Positions 35,307 through 45,052 of a stretch of DNA of 64,000 bases are shown piece by piece. How positions within the stretch are numbered: position 1 is the stretch's first letter; each line of letters opens with the position of its first letter. The translations under genes were made by a program, and so were the position numbers. This stretch comes from Antricoccus suffuscus (GTDB lineage Bacteria; Actinomycetota; Actinomycetes; Mycobacteriales; Antricoccaceae): positions 248,001 through 312,000 of the forward strand of contig NZ_PVUE01000001.1 of NCBI RefSeq assembly GCF_003003235.1, in the 5' to 3' direction. The notes under the pieces were generated by a model. The model saw only the letters and a list, made by a program, of their open reading frames with translations, did no database searches and was not told the origin of the DNA.

Positions 35307-36854
35307 TCATTCGGCGTCGTACTGGGCGCGCAGCTGCGCTTTCGCGATCTTGCCGGATGGGGTCAGCGGCAACTCGTCGACGAATACGATCTCGCGTGGC
35401 ACCTTGTAGTTGGCGACCTTCTCCTTGCAGTAGGCCAGCAGGTCCCCGGCGTCGGCTGTTGCGCCTTGAGCCGGTACGACGTAGAAGCGCCCCACCTCTC
35501 CGAGGACCGTGTCGGGTACGCCGATGCCGGCCACCATCGCGACCGTTGGATGATCGGCTAGCAGGTTTTCGATCTCGACGGGGTAAACGTTGTAGCCGCC
35601 CTGCAAGTACATCTCCTTCGCGCGGCCGAGCAGTCGCACGTGGCCGGACTCGTCGATGGTGCCTATGTCGCCGGTGTTGAGCCAACCGTCGGCGAACGTC
35701 GCCGCGGTCTCCTCGGGCATCTCCCAGTATCCGGCCGCGACACCGGGCCCGCGTAGCTGAAGCTCACCGGCGCCGTCGGCGTTGGGATCAGGATCGACGA
35801 TTCGCGCCTCCACTCCCGGAATCGGTACGCCGATGCTGGAAGACACGATCGCGACGCCGTCTTCAGGTGCCGACATGACGCCGGCGCCGGAGGACTCTGA
35901 CAGGCCGTAGAGGTTGATCAGTCGGACGCCCGGTATCGCGGCGGTGATCTGCTGGCACAGGGCGGGATCGGCGTTCGATCCGCCGATGATCGCCATCCGT
36001 AGTGCGCTCGTGTCGCGTTGCGGGAAGGTCTCGTGATCGAGCATGAGCTTCCACATTGTCGGTACGCCGCCAAAGGACGTGCCGCGATACTTCTCTAAGG
36101 CCTCAAGAGCCGACGCCGGCGAGAACGCCGGGAGCATCACCACGGTGCCACCGATCGCCAGTGAGCTCGTCGTCGTACAGGTCAGGCCACCGACGTGGTT
36201 AAGCGGCATGAGACCGAGCGTGACGTCGTCGTGCCGTGCGTCCACGTGCTTGTTTTGGGCGCTGCCGGAAGCGATCAGGCTGGCGTGGGTCAGCGTCGCG
36301 CCCTTGGGACGCCCGGTCGTACCCGAGGTGAAAAGGATGACCGCCGGGTCCTCTGGTTTCGGTGCCGGCAGGTCGCCGTCGTACGACGCGCCCGCGGCGA
36401 GCAGATCGGCGTAGGTGCTGCCGGCGCGCGTACCGCCGAGGAAGAAGACGTCTTCGACCGAGGGGACGTGCGGCCGCAGCGTGTCGTAGAGCGACTCGAA
36501 GTCGAAGTCGCCTTGCCGAGCCGAACTGACGACCAGCTTCGTCCCGGACTTGGTGAGCATGTAGCTCAGTTCGCTTTCGCGGTAGCGAATGTTGAGGGTG
36601 ACGGTGATGATCCCGACGCGGGCCGCGCCGAACAGCAGCTCTAGCCATTCGATCTGGTTGGGCGCGGCGATAGCGACTCGATCGCCGGGCTTGAGCCCGC
36701 GGGCGAGCAAGGCGCGGGCCATCGCGATGCTGCGCTCGTTCATGTCGCGGTAGGTCACCGCGACCATGGACTCATCCTGCGAGTCGACGTAAAGGAAAAC
36801 CTTGTCCGGGTGCTTTTCGGCACCGTCCGTCAGCAAAGTCGCGTAGGTCGTCAT
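35307..36854 (-). CDS. AMP-forming acyl-CoA synthetase
   Basis: A 515-residue ANL-superfamily ligase. The ATP-binding loop is [18 protein letters not shown], the A5 motif is [10 protein letters not shown], the A7 motif is GWLNTGDIG, and the C-terminal catalytic Lys lies in [15 protein letters not shown]. It activates a carboxylic acid to acyl-AMP and then acyl-CoA. Chain-length specificity cannot be judged. It is upstream of fdhD in a two-gene leftward unit; its promoter region holds the nested inverted repeat at 36935-36981. Confidence 0.92.
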   Translation of the reverse strand: MTTYATLLTDGAEKHPDKVFLYVDSQDESMVAVTYRDMNERSIAMARALLARGLKPGDRVAIAAPNQIEWLELLFGAARVGIITVTLNIRYRESELSYMLTKSGTKLVVSSARQGDFDFESLYDTLRPHVPSVEDVFFLGGTRAGSTYADLLAAGASYDGDLPAPKPEDPAVILFTSGTTGRPKGATLTHASLIASGSAQNKHVDARHDDVTLGLMPLNHVGGLTCTTTSSLAIGGTVVMLPAFSPASALEALEKYRGTSFGGVPTMWKLMLDHETFPQRDTSALRMAIIGGSNADPALCQQITAAIPGVRLINLYGLSESSGAGVMSAPEDGVAIVSSSIGVPIPGVEARIVDPDPNADGAGELQLRGPGVAAGYWEMPEETAATFADGWLNTGDIGTIDESGHVRLLGRAKEMYLQGGYNVYPVEIENLLADHPTVAMVAGIGVPDTVLGEVGRFYVVPAQGATADAGDLLAYCKEKVANYKVPREIVFVDELPLTPSGKIAKAQLRAQYDAE

Positions 36855-36934
36855 ATCGAAGACGCTAGGCCATCGCGCCGTGTTTCGTCACTACCTTCCG
36901 GACGTTCGTGCTTTCTGGACCGCTGTTGAAGATC

Positions 36935-36981
36935 TCGTGTGTAGAGGAAGGGCGTCTATAGCGCCCAATGTCTACACACGA
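36935..36981. promoter_or_regulatory. Nested inverted repeat (11-bp outer arms)
   Basis: TCGTGTGTAGA at 36935-36945 is complementary to 36971-36981, and GGGCG at 36950-36954 to CGCCC at 36962-36966 within it. It sits in the 158-bp gap between the ferredoxin stop and the ligase start on the same strand. It could be a terminator of the ferredoxin operon or an operator of the ligase operon; no T-run is seen. Confidence 0.5.
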
Positions 36982-37012
36982 ACCGTGCGCGCGACGTTGG
37001 CGCTGGTCCAGA

Positions 37013-37354
37013 TCAGCCTTGGGGTGCGTGCGTGCCGACGAGTTCGGTGTCCACTCCAAGGGCGCCGGTCTTGGCCGCGCCGCCCGGCGACCCGAGCGGT
37101 TCGCTGCGGTCGGTGAGCAGATCGGTGAAGAAGCGCGCGTTGTCGTTGAGGTAAATGACCCACTCGTCGGGTAGATCGTCTTCGTAGAAGATGGCCTCGA
37201 CCGGGCACACCGGCTCGCAGGCGCCGCAGTCGACGCACTCGTCCGGATGAATGTAGAGCGCACGTTCGCCTTCATAGATGCAATCGACAGGGCATTCTTC
37301 GACGCAGGCGCGGTCGATGATGTCGATACAAGGTTCGGCGATTACATAGGTCAT
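37013..37354 (-). CDS. Seven-iron ferredoxin (FdxA-like)
   Basis: A 113-residue ferredoxin. Cysteines at 9, 17, 21, 25 and 40, 43, 46, 50 ([12 protein letters not shown] and [16 protein letters not shown]) fit the [3Fe-4S][4Fe-4S] pattern of actinobacterial FdxA, in which Cys25 is not a ligand. It should be a cytoplasmic low-potential electron carrier. It overlaps the AhpD-like gene by four bases. Known mycobacterial fdxA is induced by hypoxia and nitric oxide; whether that holds here is unknown. Confidence 0.93.
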   Translation of the reverse strand: MTYVIAEPCIDIIDRACVEECPVDCIYEGERALYIHPDECVDCGACEPVCPVEAIFYEDDLPDEWVIYLNDNARFFTDLLTDRSEPLGSPGGAAKTGALGVDTELVGTHAPQG

Positions 37355-37830
37355 GCCGTGGACTCACAAACACTAGCGGGCGGATTTTCGGTCGGGTGAT
37401 GCGTGCTGGACTCCAGCAGGCTCCACCCATTGATCGAGCTGATGACGATGAGTAGGTCAACGACTTCGCGTTCTTCGAATGCCAATGACGCGTCGTGCCA
37501 GACCGGCTTCGGCACCGAACACTCACCGTGGGCGTGCAGCGACTCGGCGAACGCCAACGCGGCTTGCTCTCGCGCAGAGAAGAAGCCCGGTGAGTCCGCC
37601 CAAGTCTGAAGTACGTCGAGGCGCCCCGGGGACTCGCCCATCGCGAGCGCCTGATCGGCGTACATCGCGCGGCAATAGGAGCAACCGTTGAGCTCTGCGG
37701 TGCGGACCTTGACCAGTAGGACTAGCCGAGGATCAAGCGCGCCTTCGTCAAGGTAGCGCTCCATCCCGAGTTCATTGTCGAGCGCGATCGGGTCGATATC
37801 GCCGTACTGTAAGTGACTGTGCTTGCTCAT
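37351..37830 (-). CDS. AhpD/carboxymuconolactone decarboxylase-like peroxidase
   Basis: A 159-residue protein with [19 protein letters not shown], the CxxC and downstream His-containing helix arrangement of the AhpD fold, and a second half ending in an [12 protein letters not shown] helix. AhpD-like proteins reduce peroxides with the CxxC pair. Genetic coupling to the ferredoxin gene (4-nt overlap) suggests ferredoxin as electron source or a shared redox regulon. It is divergent from the SufR-like regulator; the 133-bp gap holds paired operator-like sites. Confidence 0.85.
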   Translation of the reverse strand: MSKHSHLQYGDIDPIALDNELGMERYLDEGALDPRLVLLVKVRTAELNGCSYCRAMYADQALAMGESPGRLDVLQTWADSPGFFSAREQAALAFAESLHAHGECSVPKPVWHDASLAFEEREVVDLLIVISSINGWSLLESSTHHPTENPPASVCESTA

Positions 37831-37865
37831 CTCGCCCCCGCTGATCTGACTCGGTACTTATTTAT

Positions 37866-37952
37866 ACGACTAAATCGTGTTAATTACAAGCCGTAGAATG
37901 AGGCCGGACAGGGACTGTAGCGACACCCAAGGTATTTACACGAACGAGTGAT
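37866..37952. promoter_or_regulatory. Inverted pair of operator-like sites between ferredoxin operon and SufR-like gene
   Basis: On the minus strand 37883-37866 reads TTAACACGATTTAGTCGT; on the plus strand 37935-37952 reads TTTACACGAACGAGTGAT. They share TT-A/T-ACACGA and AGT at the same spacing and face opposite directions, one toward each divergent gene. The region is A+T-rich. The adjacent regulator is the obvious candidate ligand. Confidence 0.45.
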
Positions 37953-37963
37953 ACATTCGAACG

Positions 37964-38656
37964 ATGGTCTCGCGGACGGGCAATAATGCTCTCCAGATGC
38001 TCGGCGGCAGTAGGCGCCGGGTGCTAGGCGTACTCCGGGAGGCGCGCCGTCCCATCGACGTGCAAGAGGTCGTCCAGCGTGTTGGGTTACACGCCAACAC
38101 GGTTCGATTTCATCTCGATGGCCTCGTGGAGGCCGGCTTGGCCAAACGTGGGGCCGAGGATCGCACGCGCCCGGGTCGTCCTCGCACGACGTACGCCGCC
38201 GCCGTGCTTGACGACCCGAGTGACCAGCGTGGCTACCGATTGCTCGCCAACATGCTGACCGGCTACGTCGCCACCGAAGTGAAAGACCCGGCCGCCGCGG
38301 CCCGACGTACCGGACGGGACTGGGGCCGCTACCTGGCCGGACGCCCAACCCCCGCCCAGAATCTAGATGCGCACGGCGCCACCGAGCAGGTCGTGCGGAG
38401 GTTGGCCGACGTCGGGTTTGCGCCGGAGGCGGTCGAGCATGACGGCGCGACACAAGTCCTTATGCGGCACTGTCCTTTTCTGGAGACAGCCGAGCGACAC
38501 TCCAACGTTGTGTGCTCGCTGCATCTTGGGTTGATGCAAGGCATGTTGGCCGAGACTGGAGCGCCGGTGCATACCGATCGGCTTGAGCCGTTCGTCGAAC
38601 CGTCGCTGTGTATTGCCTACCTGGCCATGGACGGCACCGGCAAGCACGACGACTAG
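37964..38656 (+). CDS. SufR/ArsR-like winged-helix regulator with conserved-type cysteines
   Basis: A 230-residue regulator. Residues about 15-75 form the winged helix (RRRVLGVLREARRPIDVQEV, then LHANTVRFHLDGLVEAGLA). The C-terminal part has Cys in MRHCPFLE, VVCSLHLG (13 residues later) and PSLCIAYL (31 further on), a spacing close to Fe-S-binding SufR-type regulators, though not identical. It could therefore sense redox state or iron. It is divergent from the AhpD-ferredoxin operon, which it probably controls. Confidence 0.82.
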   Translation: MVSRTGNNALQMLGGSRRRVLGVLREARRPIDVQEVVQRVGLHANTVRFHLDGLVEAGLAKRGAEDRTRPGRPRTTYAAAVLDDPSDQRGYRLLANMLTGYVATEVKDPAAAARRTGRDWGRYLAGRPTPAQNLDAHGATEQVVRRLADVGFAPEAVEHDGATQVLMRHCPFLETAERHSNVVCSLHLGLMQGMLAETGAPVHTDRLEPFVEPSLCIAYLAMDGTGKHDD

Positions 38657-38691
38657 CGAGCCCGGAAATGCCCAACGGCTATGGTCGAGCC

Positions 38692-39339
38692 ATGACGATT
38701 ACTGCCGAACAGAAGCAGGCCGCCGACTGGCTGCTGAGCACGACCCGCGCCGTACGCAAGAGGCTCGACCTCGAACGCCCCGTCGAACCCGAGGTAATTC
38801 TTGACTGTCTACGCCTCGCCGTACAGGCACCTACTGGAAGCAACTCTCAGGGCTGGCGCTGGATGGTTGTCACCGACCAGGCCAAGCGCGCGAAGCTTGC
38901 CGAGTTCTACAAATCGGTGGGCAACAAGTACATGGCCGCGAAGGGCCAGGAAGACACCGATGCGCAGACCCGCAAGGTGCGCGACTCGGCGGGCTACCTC
39001 GTCGACGTGATCGAGAAGGTCCCTGCGCTCGTGATCCCTTGCATCGCCGGAAAACCGACGAGTGTTGAGCAAGCGGCCGGGTTCTTCGGCTCGATCCATC
39101 CGGCGATCTGGAGCTTCTCGCTGGCGCTGCGCTCGCGTGGCCTCGGTTCGGTGTGGACGACCTTCCATCTCGCGCATGCTCAGGAAACCGCGGAGCTGCT
39201 CGGGATTCCTGAGGGCTTCACGCAGGCCGCGATGCTTCCGGTTGCCTACACCAAGGGCACCGACTTCAAGCCCGCCGTCCGCGGTCCGATCGAGGACATC
39301 ACCTTCTGGAACACCTGGGACAACTCGACTCCGGAATAG
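38692..39339 (+). CDS. Nitroreductase-family FMN oxidoreductase
   Basis: ATG 38692 gives 215 residues; an in-frame ATG at 38668 is the alternative, but the promoter-like TATGGT just before 38692 suggests a leaderless start there. Family blocks include LRLAVQAPTGSNSQGWRWM (FMN contact), IHPAIWSFSLALRSRGLGS and the late LLGIPEGFTQAAMLPVAY. It reduces nitro compounds, quinones or similar acceptors with NAD(P)H. It starts 35 bp after the SufR-like gene, and with AhpD and OsmC nearby it forms a redox-stress neighbourhood. Confidence 0.88.
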   Translation: MTITAEQKQAADWLLSTTRAVRKRLDLERPVEPEVILDCLRLAVQAPTGSNSQGWRWMVVTDQAKRAKLAEFYKSVGNKYMAAKGQEDTDAQTRKVRDSAGYLVDVIEKVPALVIPCIAGKPTSVEQAAGFFGSIHPAIWSFSLALRSRGLGSVWTTFHLAHAQETAELLGIPEGFTQAAMLPVAYTKGTDFKPAVRGPIEDITFWNTWDNSTPE

Positions 39340-39350
39340 ACATGGCCTAA

Positions 39351-39398
39351 CTGAAAGGGAGCCGACGGCTGAAACGCCAGCGGTCGACTCCCTTTCAG
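39351..39398. terminator. Bidirectional terminator between convergent genes
   Basis: CTGAAAGGGAG at 39351-39361 pairs exactly with CTCCCTTTCAG at 39388-39398. The A-rich and T-rich tracts inside the arms make it usable in both directions. It separates the nitroreductase and OsmC genes. Confidence 0.75.
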
Positions 39399-39408
39399 GT
39401 GCGCCGTA

Positions 39409-39849
39409 CTACTTCTCGAGGCTGGCGTCGACGGTAATTTGCGCACCGGCGAACAGCCGGGAGATCGGGCAGAATGCCGCAGCTTCCTCGGCCGTCTTGA
39501 TGAACGCTGCCTCCTCGATTCCCGGTACTCGACCGACGACGGTGAGTTCCGAGGATACGATCGTGGGTGCTCCATCGACTTCGTCCAGAGTCACCTCGGC
39601 CGTGACCGTAAGTTTCTCCGGGGGCGTTTTCGCCTTGCCAAGCATCAACGACAGCGCCATCGAATAGCAGGAGGAGTGTGCCGCTGCGGCCAACTCCTCG
39701 GGACTGGTCTTCCCGCCTGGGGCCTCGGTGCGCGCCGCCCATGTGACCGCGAGGTCTTTCAACGCGCCGCTGCCACCGTTGACTGTGCCCGCGCCTTCGG
39801 GGAGGTTACCTTCCCACACCGTCTGGGCCGTACGTTCCGCGATTGCCAT
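39409..39849 (-). CDS. OsmC-family peroxiredoxin
   Basis: ATG 39849 follows GAGGGAG by 6 bp and gives 146 residues. SSCYSMALSLMLGKAK has the first redox Cys and AAFCPISRLFAGAQ the second, as in OsmC; GKTSPEELAAAAHSSC is the preceding helix. OsmC reduces organic and lipid hydroperoxides. It converges on the nitroreductase gene and probably forms its own transcription unit. Confidence 0.92.
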   Translation of the reverse strand: MAIAERTAQTVWEGNLPEGAGTVNGGSGALKDLAVTWAARTEAPGGKTSPEELAAAAHSSCYSMALSLMLGKAKTPPEKLTVTAEVTLDEVDGAPTIVSSELTVVGRVPGIEEAAFIKTAEEAAAFCPISRLFAGAQITVDASLEK

Positions 39850-39944
39850 TGCTAACTCCCTCTCGTTGAGTGAATGTGGCCTCACCATAGGCGTGGAGGC
39901 GGCCGCGTGGCCAGGGACAAACGGCTACGACTGAGCGCCTCGAC

Positions 39945-40733
39945 TCAGGACGCTTCGGCCACCTGGCGTGGTAGGTAAATTGCCGTGTGCGTGATGGTCG
40001 AGACGATCGAGTCGTCGGCGAACACGGCGAGGTCGAGCTCGACGAACCGGTGACCGGACCGCTCGTATTCGCGGCCGACCGTCCCGCGGGTCACCAGATG
40101 TGCCCCCGCCGAGACGGGCGCGTAGTTCTGCACTGCGCTGCCCACGTGGATCCACGGACCCAGTACGACGTTACTGACCAGGATCCGGTTACCCATCCGA
40201 AGCATCCAGCCGGGATGGGCGAGTCCGTCCTCGGCGTACAGCGACAGGTCTTCGCGTACGTCGTCCAGGTACGTCGTCGATGTGTCGTCGGGGAAGTCGG
40301 TCACGAAGCTGGCCAGGATCGTGCCGGTCGCGAGGCTCTTGGGTGAGGCGGCCGGTTTGTCCCCGTGCAGCTCTGCGAAGGGGAAACGTGAGGGATCGGG
40401 CGGTTCCGGTGCCGCATCTGGCAGAGTCGCCTGGCCGGTGGAGACGACTTCGCCGTCCGGATTGCGCAGCCGGCACTCGCCGCTGTCCTCATCAAACTCG
40501 ACCGTCACGAGGTCGCCGTCATAAGCCGGCTTGCCGAAGCGGGCCTCAAGGGTGCCGCGACTGAGCCAGTCGGCGCCCCACGTGGAGACCGGACCCCAAC
40601 TCAGATAGCCGTATACTTCGACCCCGGGCACTAGGCCGCCGGTAAACCCGAAACGCTGCGCGGTGGCGTCGTCGTGGATCTTGTTTTCGGACTCGGCCGC
40701 GGTGTTGTATGCACGGAGTGCTCGACTAATCAT
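39945..40733 (-). CDS. Hot-dog fold protein of unknown function (MaoC/thioesterase-like)
   Basis: ATG 40733 gives 262 residues starting MISRALRAYNTAAESENKIH; the frame continues upstream without similarity. GFTGGLVPGVEVYGYL is the hot-dog helix region seen in MaoC-type and thioesterase-type proteins, and FGKPAYDGDLVTVEFDED the following strand. The second half, including GNRILVSNVVLGPWIHVGS, looks like a second hot-dog repeat. The usual MaoC Asp/His pair is not obvious, so catalysis cannot be asserted. It stands alone. Confidence 0.6.
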   Translation of the reverse strand: MISRALRAYNTAAESENKIHDDATAQRFGFTGGLVPGVEVYGYLSWGPVSTWGADWLSRGTLEARFGKPAYDGDLVTVEFDEDSGECRLRNPDGEVVSTGQATLPDAAPEPPDPSRFPFAELHGDKPAASPKSLATGTILASFVTDFPDDTSTTYLDDVREDLSLYAEDGLAHPGWMLRMGNRILVSNVVLGPWIHVGSAVQNYAPVSAGAHLVTRGTVGREYERSGHRFVELDLAVFADDSIVSTITHTAIYLPRQVAEAS

Positions 40734-40908
40734 GCTCGGGAGCGTATCGCGATTAGCAGTCCATGCGCAGGTCCGAGTGGTCGGAAGCCAGTCATGAGTC
40801 ACCCAACCGGTCAACGGGGGATGGTCTTGTGCCACAGTGGCCACGTCGGCCGCGGATGGCGCTCTTGCGAGTGCACGTCGTATTGCGGTCGTTGTGTCAA
40901 TCCCATCG

Positions 40909-41211
40909 ATGGACAGGAATCGTGCTGTGATCGCCCTGGTCAACTCTTATCCACTTCCGATGCGACCGTCGGCGGCCGCGCCCGACCGCAGCGCCGTGTG
41001 GGAATGGCTCGCCCCACTCCAGGCCGACGGCACGGTGAAGTACTTCTACCCGAAGCTGGGTCGCGGCGCCGTCGCCTTGTTTGAGGTCGACTCGGCCGAG
41101 ACGTTGCAGGGATACCTGACCCAGTGGGCGGAGTTCGTGCCGTGCACGTTCGACGTCACAGTCCTCGTTGACCCGGGCTACCAGAAGCGGCTCGTTGGAG
41201 CCGACGACTAA
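40909..41211 (+). CDS. Small protein of unknown function, muconolactone isomerase-like fold possible
   Basis: About 100 residues from ATG 40909; GTG 40926 is another possible start. The chain has an alternating beta-alpha-beta pattern (RAVIALVNSYPLP, KYFYPKLGRGAVALFEVDS, VPCTFDVTVLVDPGYQK) like ferredoxin-fold proteins of the muconolactone isomerase/DUF3303 type. I see no catalytic motif. It is divergent from the hot-dog protein gene and converges on the response-regulator gene. Confidence 0.55.
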   Translation: MDRNRAVIALVNSYPLPMRPSAAAPDRSAVWEWLAPLQADGTVKYFYPKLGRGAVALFEVDSAETLQGYLTQWAEFVPCTFDVTVLVDPGYQKRLVGADD

Positions 41212-41254
41212 TACTTGCTTGTTCCCGTCTGAGGCCGACATTGCGGCGGGCTCA

Positions 41255-41881
41255 CTAACCGAGCAGGCCGCGCTTGTACGCCTCGCCGACCGCCGCCGCC
41301 CGATCGCGCACGCCGAGCTTCTCGTAGACGTGCAGCAGGTGGGTCTTGATCGTGGTCTCGCCGATGTAGAGCTTTTCTGCGGCCTGGCGGTTGGTGGAGC
41401 CGTCGGCGATCAGCCGCAGGACCTCGGTCTCGCGGGGGCTCAGTGTCGCCGCGGCGGGTTTTCCGACCTGGCCCATCAGCCGCCCGGCGACACTGGGCGC
41501 GAGCATGGGCCTCCCGGCGTACGCCGCACGCACCCCTTCCTTGAGCTCAGCCGCGGAGGAGTCCTTCAGTAGATAGCCAATAGCGCCGGCCTCGATCGCC
41601 GGCAGCACGTCGCTGTCCGTGTCGAACGTCGTCAGGACCAACGCGCGCACGCTCGGCCAGCGTTCGCGGATGGCGCCGATTGCCTCCACGCCGCCCATTT
41701 CGGGCATCCGCAGATCCATCAGTACGACGTCGACCAACTCCTGCTCCAGCCGGCGCAGCGCCTCGATGCCGTTACCGGCCTCGCCGACAACCTCGAAGCT
41801 CGCGTCGCTGGCAAAAACTCCGTGCAGACCGTCCCGGACGATCGGGTGGTCGTCGACGATCAGGATCTTGATCGGGCTCAC
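41255..41881 (-). CDS. NarL/LuxR-type response regulator
   Basis: A 208-residue response regulator. IKILIVDDHPIVRDGL has the acidic pocket, VDVVLMDLRMPEMGG the phosphoacceptor Asp, and GYLLKDSSAAEL the switch Lys. The C-terminal LuxR helix-turn-helix reads LSPRETEVLRLIADGSTNRQ. It overlaps the sensor kinase gene by four bases and probably regulates the ABC exporter encoded upstream in the same operon. Confidence 0.95.
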   Translation of the reverse strand: MSPIKILIVDDHPIVRDGLHGVFASDASFEVVGEAGNGIEALRRLEQELVDVVLMDLRMPEMGGVEAIGAIRERWPSVRALVLTTFDTDSDVLPAIEAGAIGYLLKDSSAAELKEGVRAAYAGRPMLAPSVAGRLMGQVGKPAAATLSPRETEVLRLIADGSTNRQAAEKLYIGETTIKTHLLHVYEKLGVRDRAAAVGEAYKRGLLG

Positions 41882-43173
41882 GACTCTCCTTGGACGGCAG
41901 GCTGTGCGGTGACCGGTACGACGGCGCTGACCGTTGTACCCTCGCCGGGCGTGGAATCGAGTGAGAACTCGCCGCCGGCTCGTTCAATCCTGTCACGCAT
42001 CGCGCGCAGCCCATACCCGCCGAGCGCGGACGCGCCCACGCGCGCGTCCTTGTCAAAGCCGGTCCCGTCGTCGCGTACGTCGAGAGCGACCGCGTAGTCC
42101 ATATACGAGAGGGTAAGTACGACGTTGCCGGACGAGGCGTGCTTGGCGATATTGGTCAGCGACTCCTGCGTAACGCGATAGAGCGCGACCTCAAGGTCGG
42201 CGAGGATCTGGAAACTTTCCCCGGTGACACGTACGTCGACGTTGACGTTGTTGACCTCGGCCCAATGCTTCGCGAGCGCGGTCACCGCCTCTGGGAGCCG
42301 AGCTTCCTCCAGCGGCGCCGGCTGCAACGCATGCACCGAACGGCGCGCCTCGGTGAGGCTTTCCCGGGCGATCGACCGGGCGACTTCGAGATGGCGCGAC
42401 CTCGCTTCGTCGTCGACCGACTGGTCCGCCGCCTCCAGCTGGGTGATGACCCCGGCCAGCCCTTGCGCGATCGTATCGTGGATTTCGCGGGCCATCCGCT
42501 GACGCTCATCGGTGATGCCGGCCTCGCGCGCCTGAGCGACCAACTGGACGTGAAGCCCGGCGTTCTCCGCCAGCGCGCTCTCGAGTCGAGAATTTGATTC
42601 TTGAAGGCGCTCGATGTCACGTAGGCGCTGTTCTCCGCGGACCTCGCTGACATGCTCGAACTGGACCATCGCGCCGCCAATTCCTGCGTTGACCAAGAAA
42701 AGGGCGGGCCACGCAAACCATCCACCGTGCAGCACCGTCGCTTGACCGCCGCATTGCCCGAAGCCGAGGATGGCCGCCGTCGCGAGAAGGAAACCCCAGC
42801 GTGGCCCTTTGCGGGACGTCGCCTCCACCGAGCGCAACAGGAGAAACCAGGTAGCGAGCGCGAACCAGGGCTGGAGCCAGACAAGCGAGGCAGCGATGAG
42901 CATGTGCCCCGACAGGTACACGGACGTATACCTCGAGGAGAGATCAGCACGAGGCGCCGGGCGTGAGGTCCAAAACAGGTATTCCCACGCCGCGCTCGCG
43001 ATGACCAGGCAGCCGACGGCGACGCGGGCCGCTACGGTTGCCGGGGGAATCGCGATCGAGGTAGCGAACGCGATCGCCAGCAACACATACGGAGCGCCGA
43101 GATAGAACGCCGGCTGGCGACGTTCCCACACCGCGAGCCGATGTTCTACCTTCGCCTGCGAGTCCTTGGCCAT
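41878..43173 (-). CDS. Membrane sensor histidine kinase (LiaS/NarX-like)
   Basis: A 431-residue kinase. Five or six N-terminal membrane spans (residues about 20-180) are followed by a coiled-coil (ERLQESNSRLESALAENAG). The phosphoacceptor His lies in RMAREIHDTIAQGLAG, the N-box in YRVTQESLTNIAKHAS, and the glycine-rich ATP lid in RDDGTGFDKDARVG and GGYGLRAMRDRIERAGG. With the response regulator it should sense membrane or antibiotic stress and control the linked ABC exporter (inference). Confidence 0.94.
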   Translation of the reverse strand: MAKDSQAKVEHRLAVWERRQPAFYLGAPYVLLAIAFATSIAIPPATVAARVAVGCLVIASAAWEYLFWTSRPAPRADLSSRYTSVYLSGHMLIAASLVWLQPWFALATWFLLLRSVEATSRKGPRWGFLLATAAILGFGQCGGQATVLHGGWFAWPALFLVNAGIGGAMVQFEHVSEVRGEQRLRDIERLQESNSRLESALAENAGLHVQLVAQAREAGITDERQRMAREIHDTIAQGLAGVITQLEAADQSVDDEARSRHLEVARSIARESLTEARRSVHALQPAPLEEARLPEAVTALAKHWAEVNNVNVDVRVTGESFQILADLEVALYRVTQESLTNIAKHASSGNVVLTLSYMDYAVALDVRDDGTGFDKDARVGASALGGYGLRAMRDRIERAGGEFSLDSTPGEGTTVSAVVPVTAQPAVQGES

Positions 43174-43182
43174 CTATGAGTA

Positions 43183-43920
43183 TTACTCCCAGCGAAATGT
43201 TTTCACGGCGATACCGCCGAATACAACTATGTAAGCGACGAGAACACCGACGTGCCCGATCTGCGGCCATCCGCCGGAAGCGGCCGCCTCCAGGCATCTC
43301 GTGGCTGCACCGAGCGGAGTGTATTCGGAAATGGTGGCCAGCGTCTTAGGCATCGCCTGGATCGGAATCCACAAACCGGCAAAGAACATCAGTGGGAAGA
43401 ACAGGATAGTGCCAACTGCGGTGGCCACCTTCGCGGTCTTCGCGATGGACGCGACCAGGAGCCCGAGTGAGAGCAGCACGACGGCGATCAGTATCAGGCT
43501 GAGTAGGTAGCCGACGATGTTGTCAGCCAGCGGTACGTCGAACGCCAGCCGCGCGATCACGATTACGGCGACGATCATGACGGCCGCAAAAATGAGGTTG
43601 ATCAGGAGCTGCGCGGCGAGCATCTTCGAACGGCCGATTGGCGTGGTCGCGAGCCGCTTGAGGATGAGCCGCTCGCGGTACGTCGTAAGTGTGGTCGGCA
43701 GGCCGGACACCGCGAGGAACGTCATCGCCATCAACAGCAGCGTCGGCGTATAGGTGTTGATCAGCCGCAGGCCGGTATCCGGATCGGTGTCCCGGAACGC
43801 GGGGATGAGACCGAAGATGATCAGCAGCCCGATGGGGAAGGCGAGTGACCAGAAGACGGCTGCCGGCTCGCGCAAGAACAGCCGTCCCTCGTTCTTGGTC
43901 ATGACAGTGAGTGCAGACAT
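43183..43920 (-). CDS. ABC-2 type transporter permease
   Basis: A 245-residue protein with six predicted spans and the ABC-2 layout: an N-terminal cytoplasmic piece (MTKNEGRLFLREPAAVFW), FPIGLLIIFGLIPAF as span one, and the motif ERLILKRLATTPIGRSKMLA between spans two and three. Such permeases export lipids, antibiotics or peptides. It lies between its ATPase gene and the sensor kinase gene, 9 bp upstream of the latter. Confidence 0.92.
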   Translation of the reverse strand: MSALTVMTKNEGRLFLREPAAVFWSLAFPIGLLIIFGLIPAFRDTDPDTGLRLINTYTPTLLLMAMTFLAVSGLPTTLTTYRERLILKRLATTPIGRSKMLAAQLLINLIFAAVMIVAVIVIARLAFDVPLADNIVGYLLSLILIAVVLLSLGLLVASIAKTAKVATAVGTILFFPLMFFAGLWIPIQAMPKTLATISEYTPLGAATRCLEAAASGGWPQIGHVGVLVAYIVVFGGIAVKTFRWE

Positions 43921-43954
43921 AACAGAAATCCTTATGCGGTAGAGAAGTCAGTGG

Positions 43955-44857
<903 letters not shown>

Positions 44858-44959
44858 CGGTCTGCCTCTCTCGATACGTCATGTTCGCTATCGAGAGTGC
44901 CCGCTCGCAGGCCGCGGCGGTATCGGGCAACAGGACAGAATCCATACGCCTTAAGGATG

Positions 44960-44995
44960 AGGGCCGGCATCCTCCAGATGGTGGATGCCGGCCCT
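44960..44995 (-). terminator. Hairpin downstream of the SDR operon
   Basis: A GGGCCGGCATCC at 44960-44972 pairs perfectly with GGATGCCGGCCCT at 44983-44995 around a 10-nt loop. It lies 58 bp after the stop of the leftward SDR gene and 103 bp upstream of the ATPase start, so it should insulate the exporter operon. Confidence 0.72.
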
Positions 44996-45052
44996 TCGCT
45001 CGTTTGCGCTGCCCGTCCGTTGCGCTGTCGGTCCGTTGTGTGGACCCGACGC

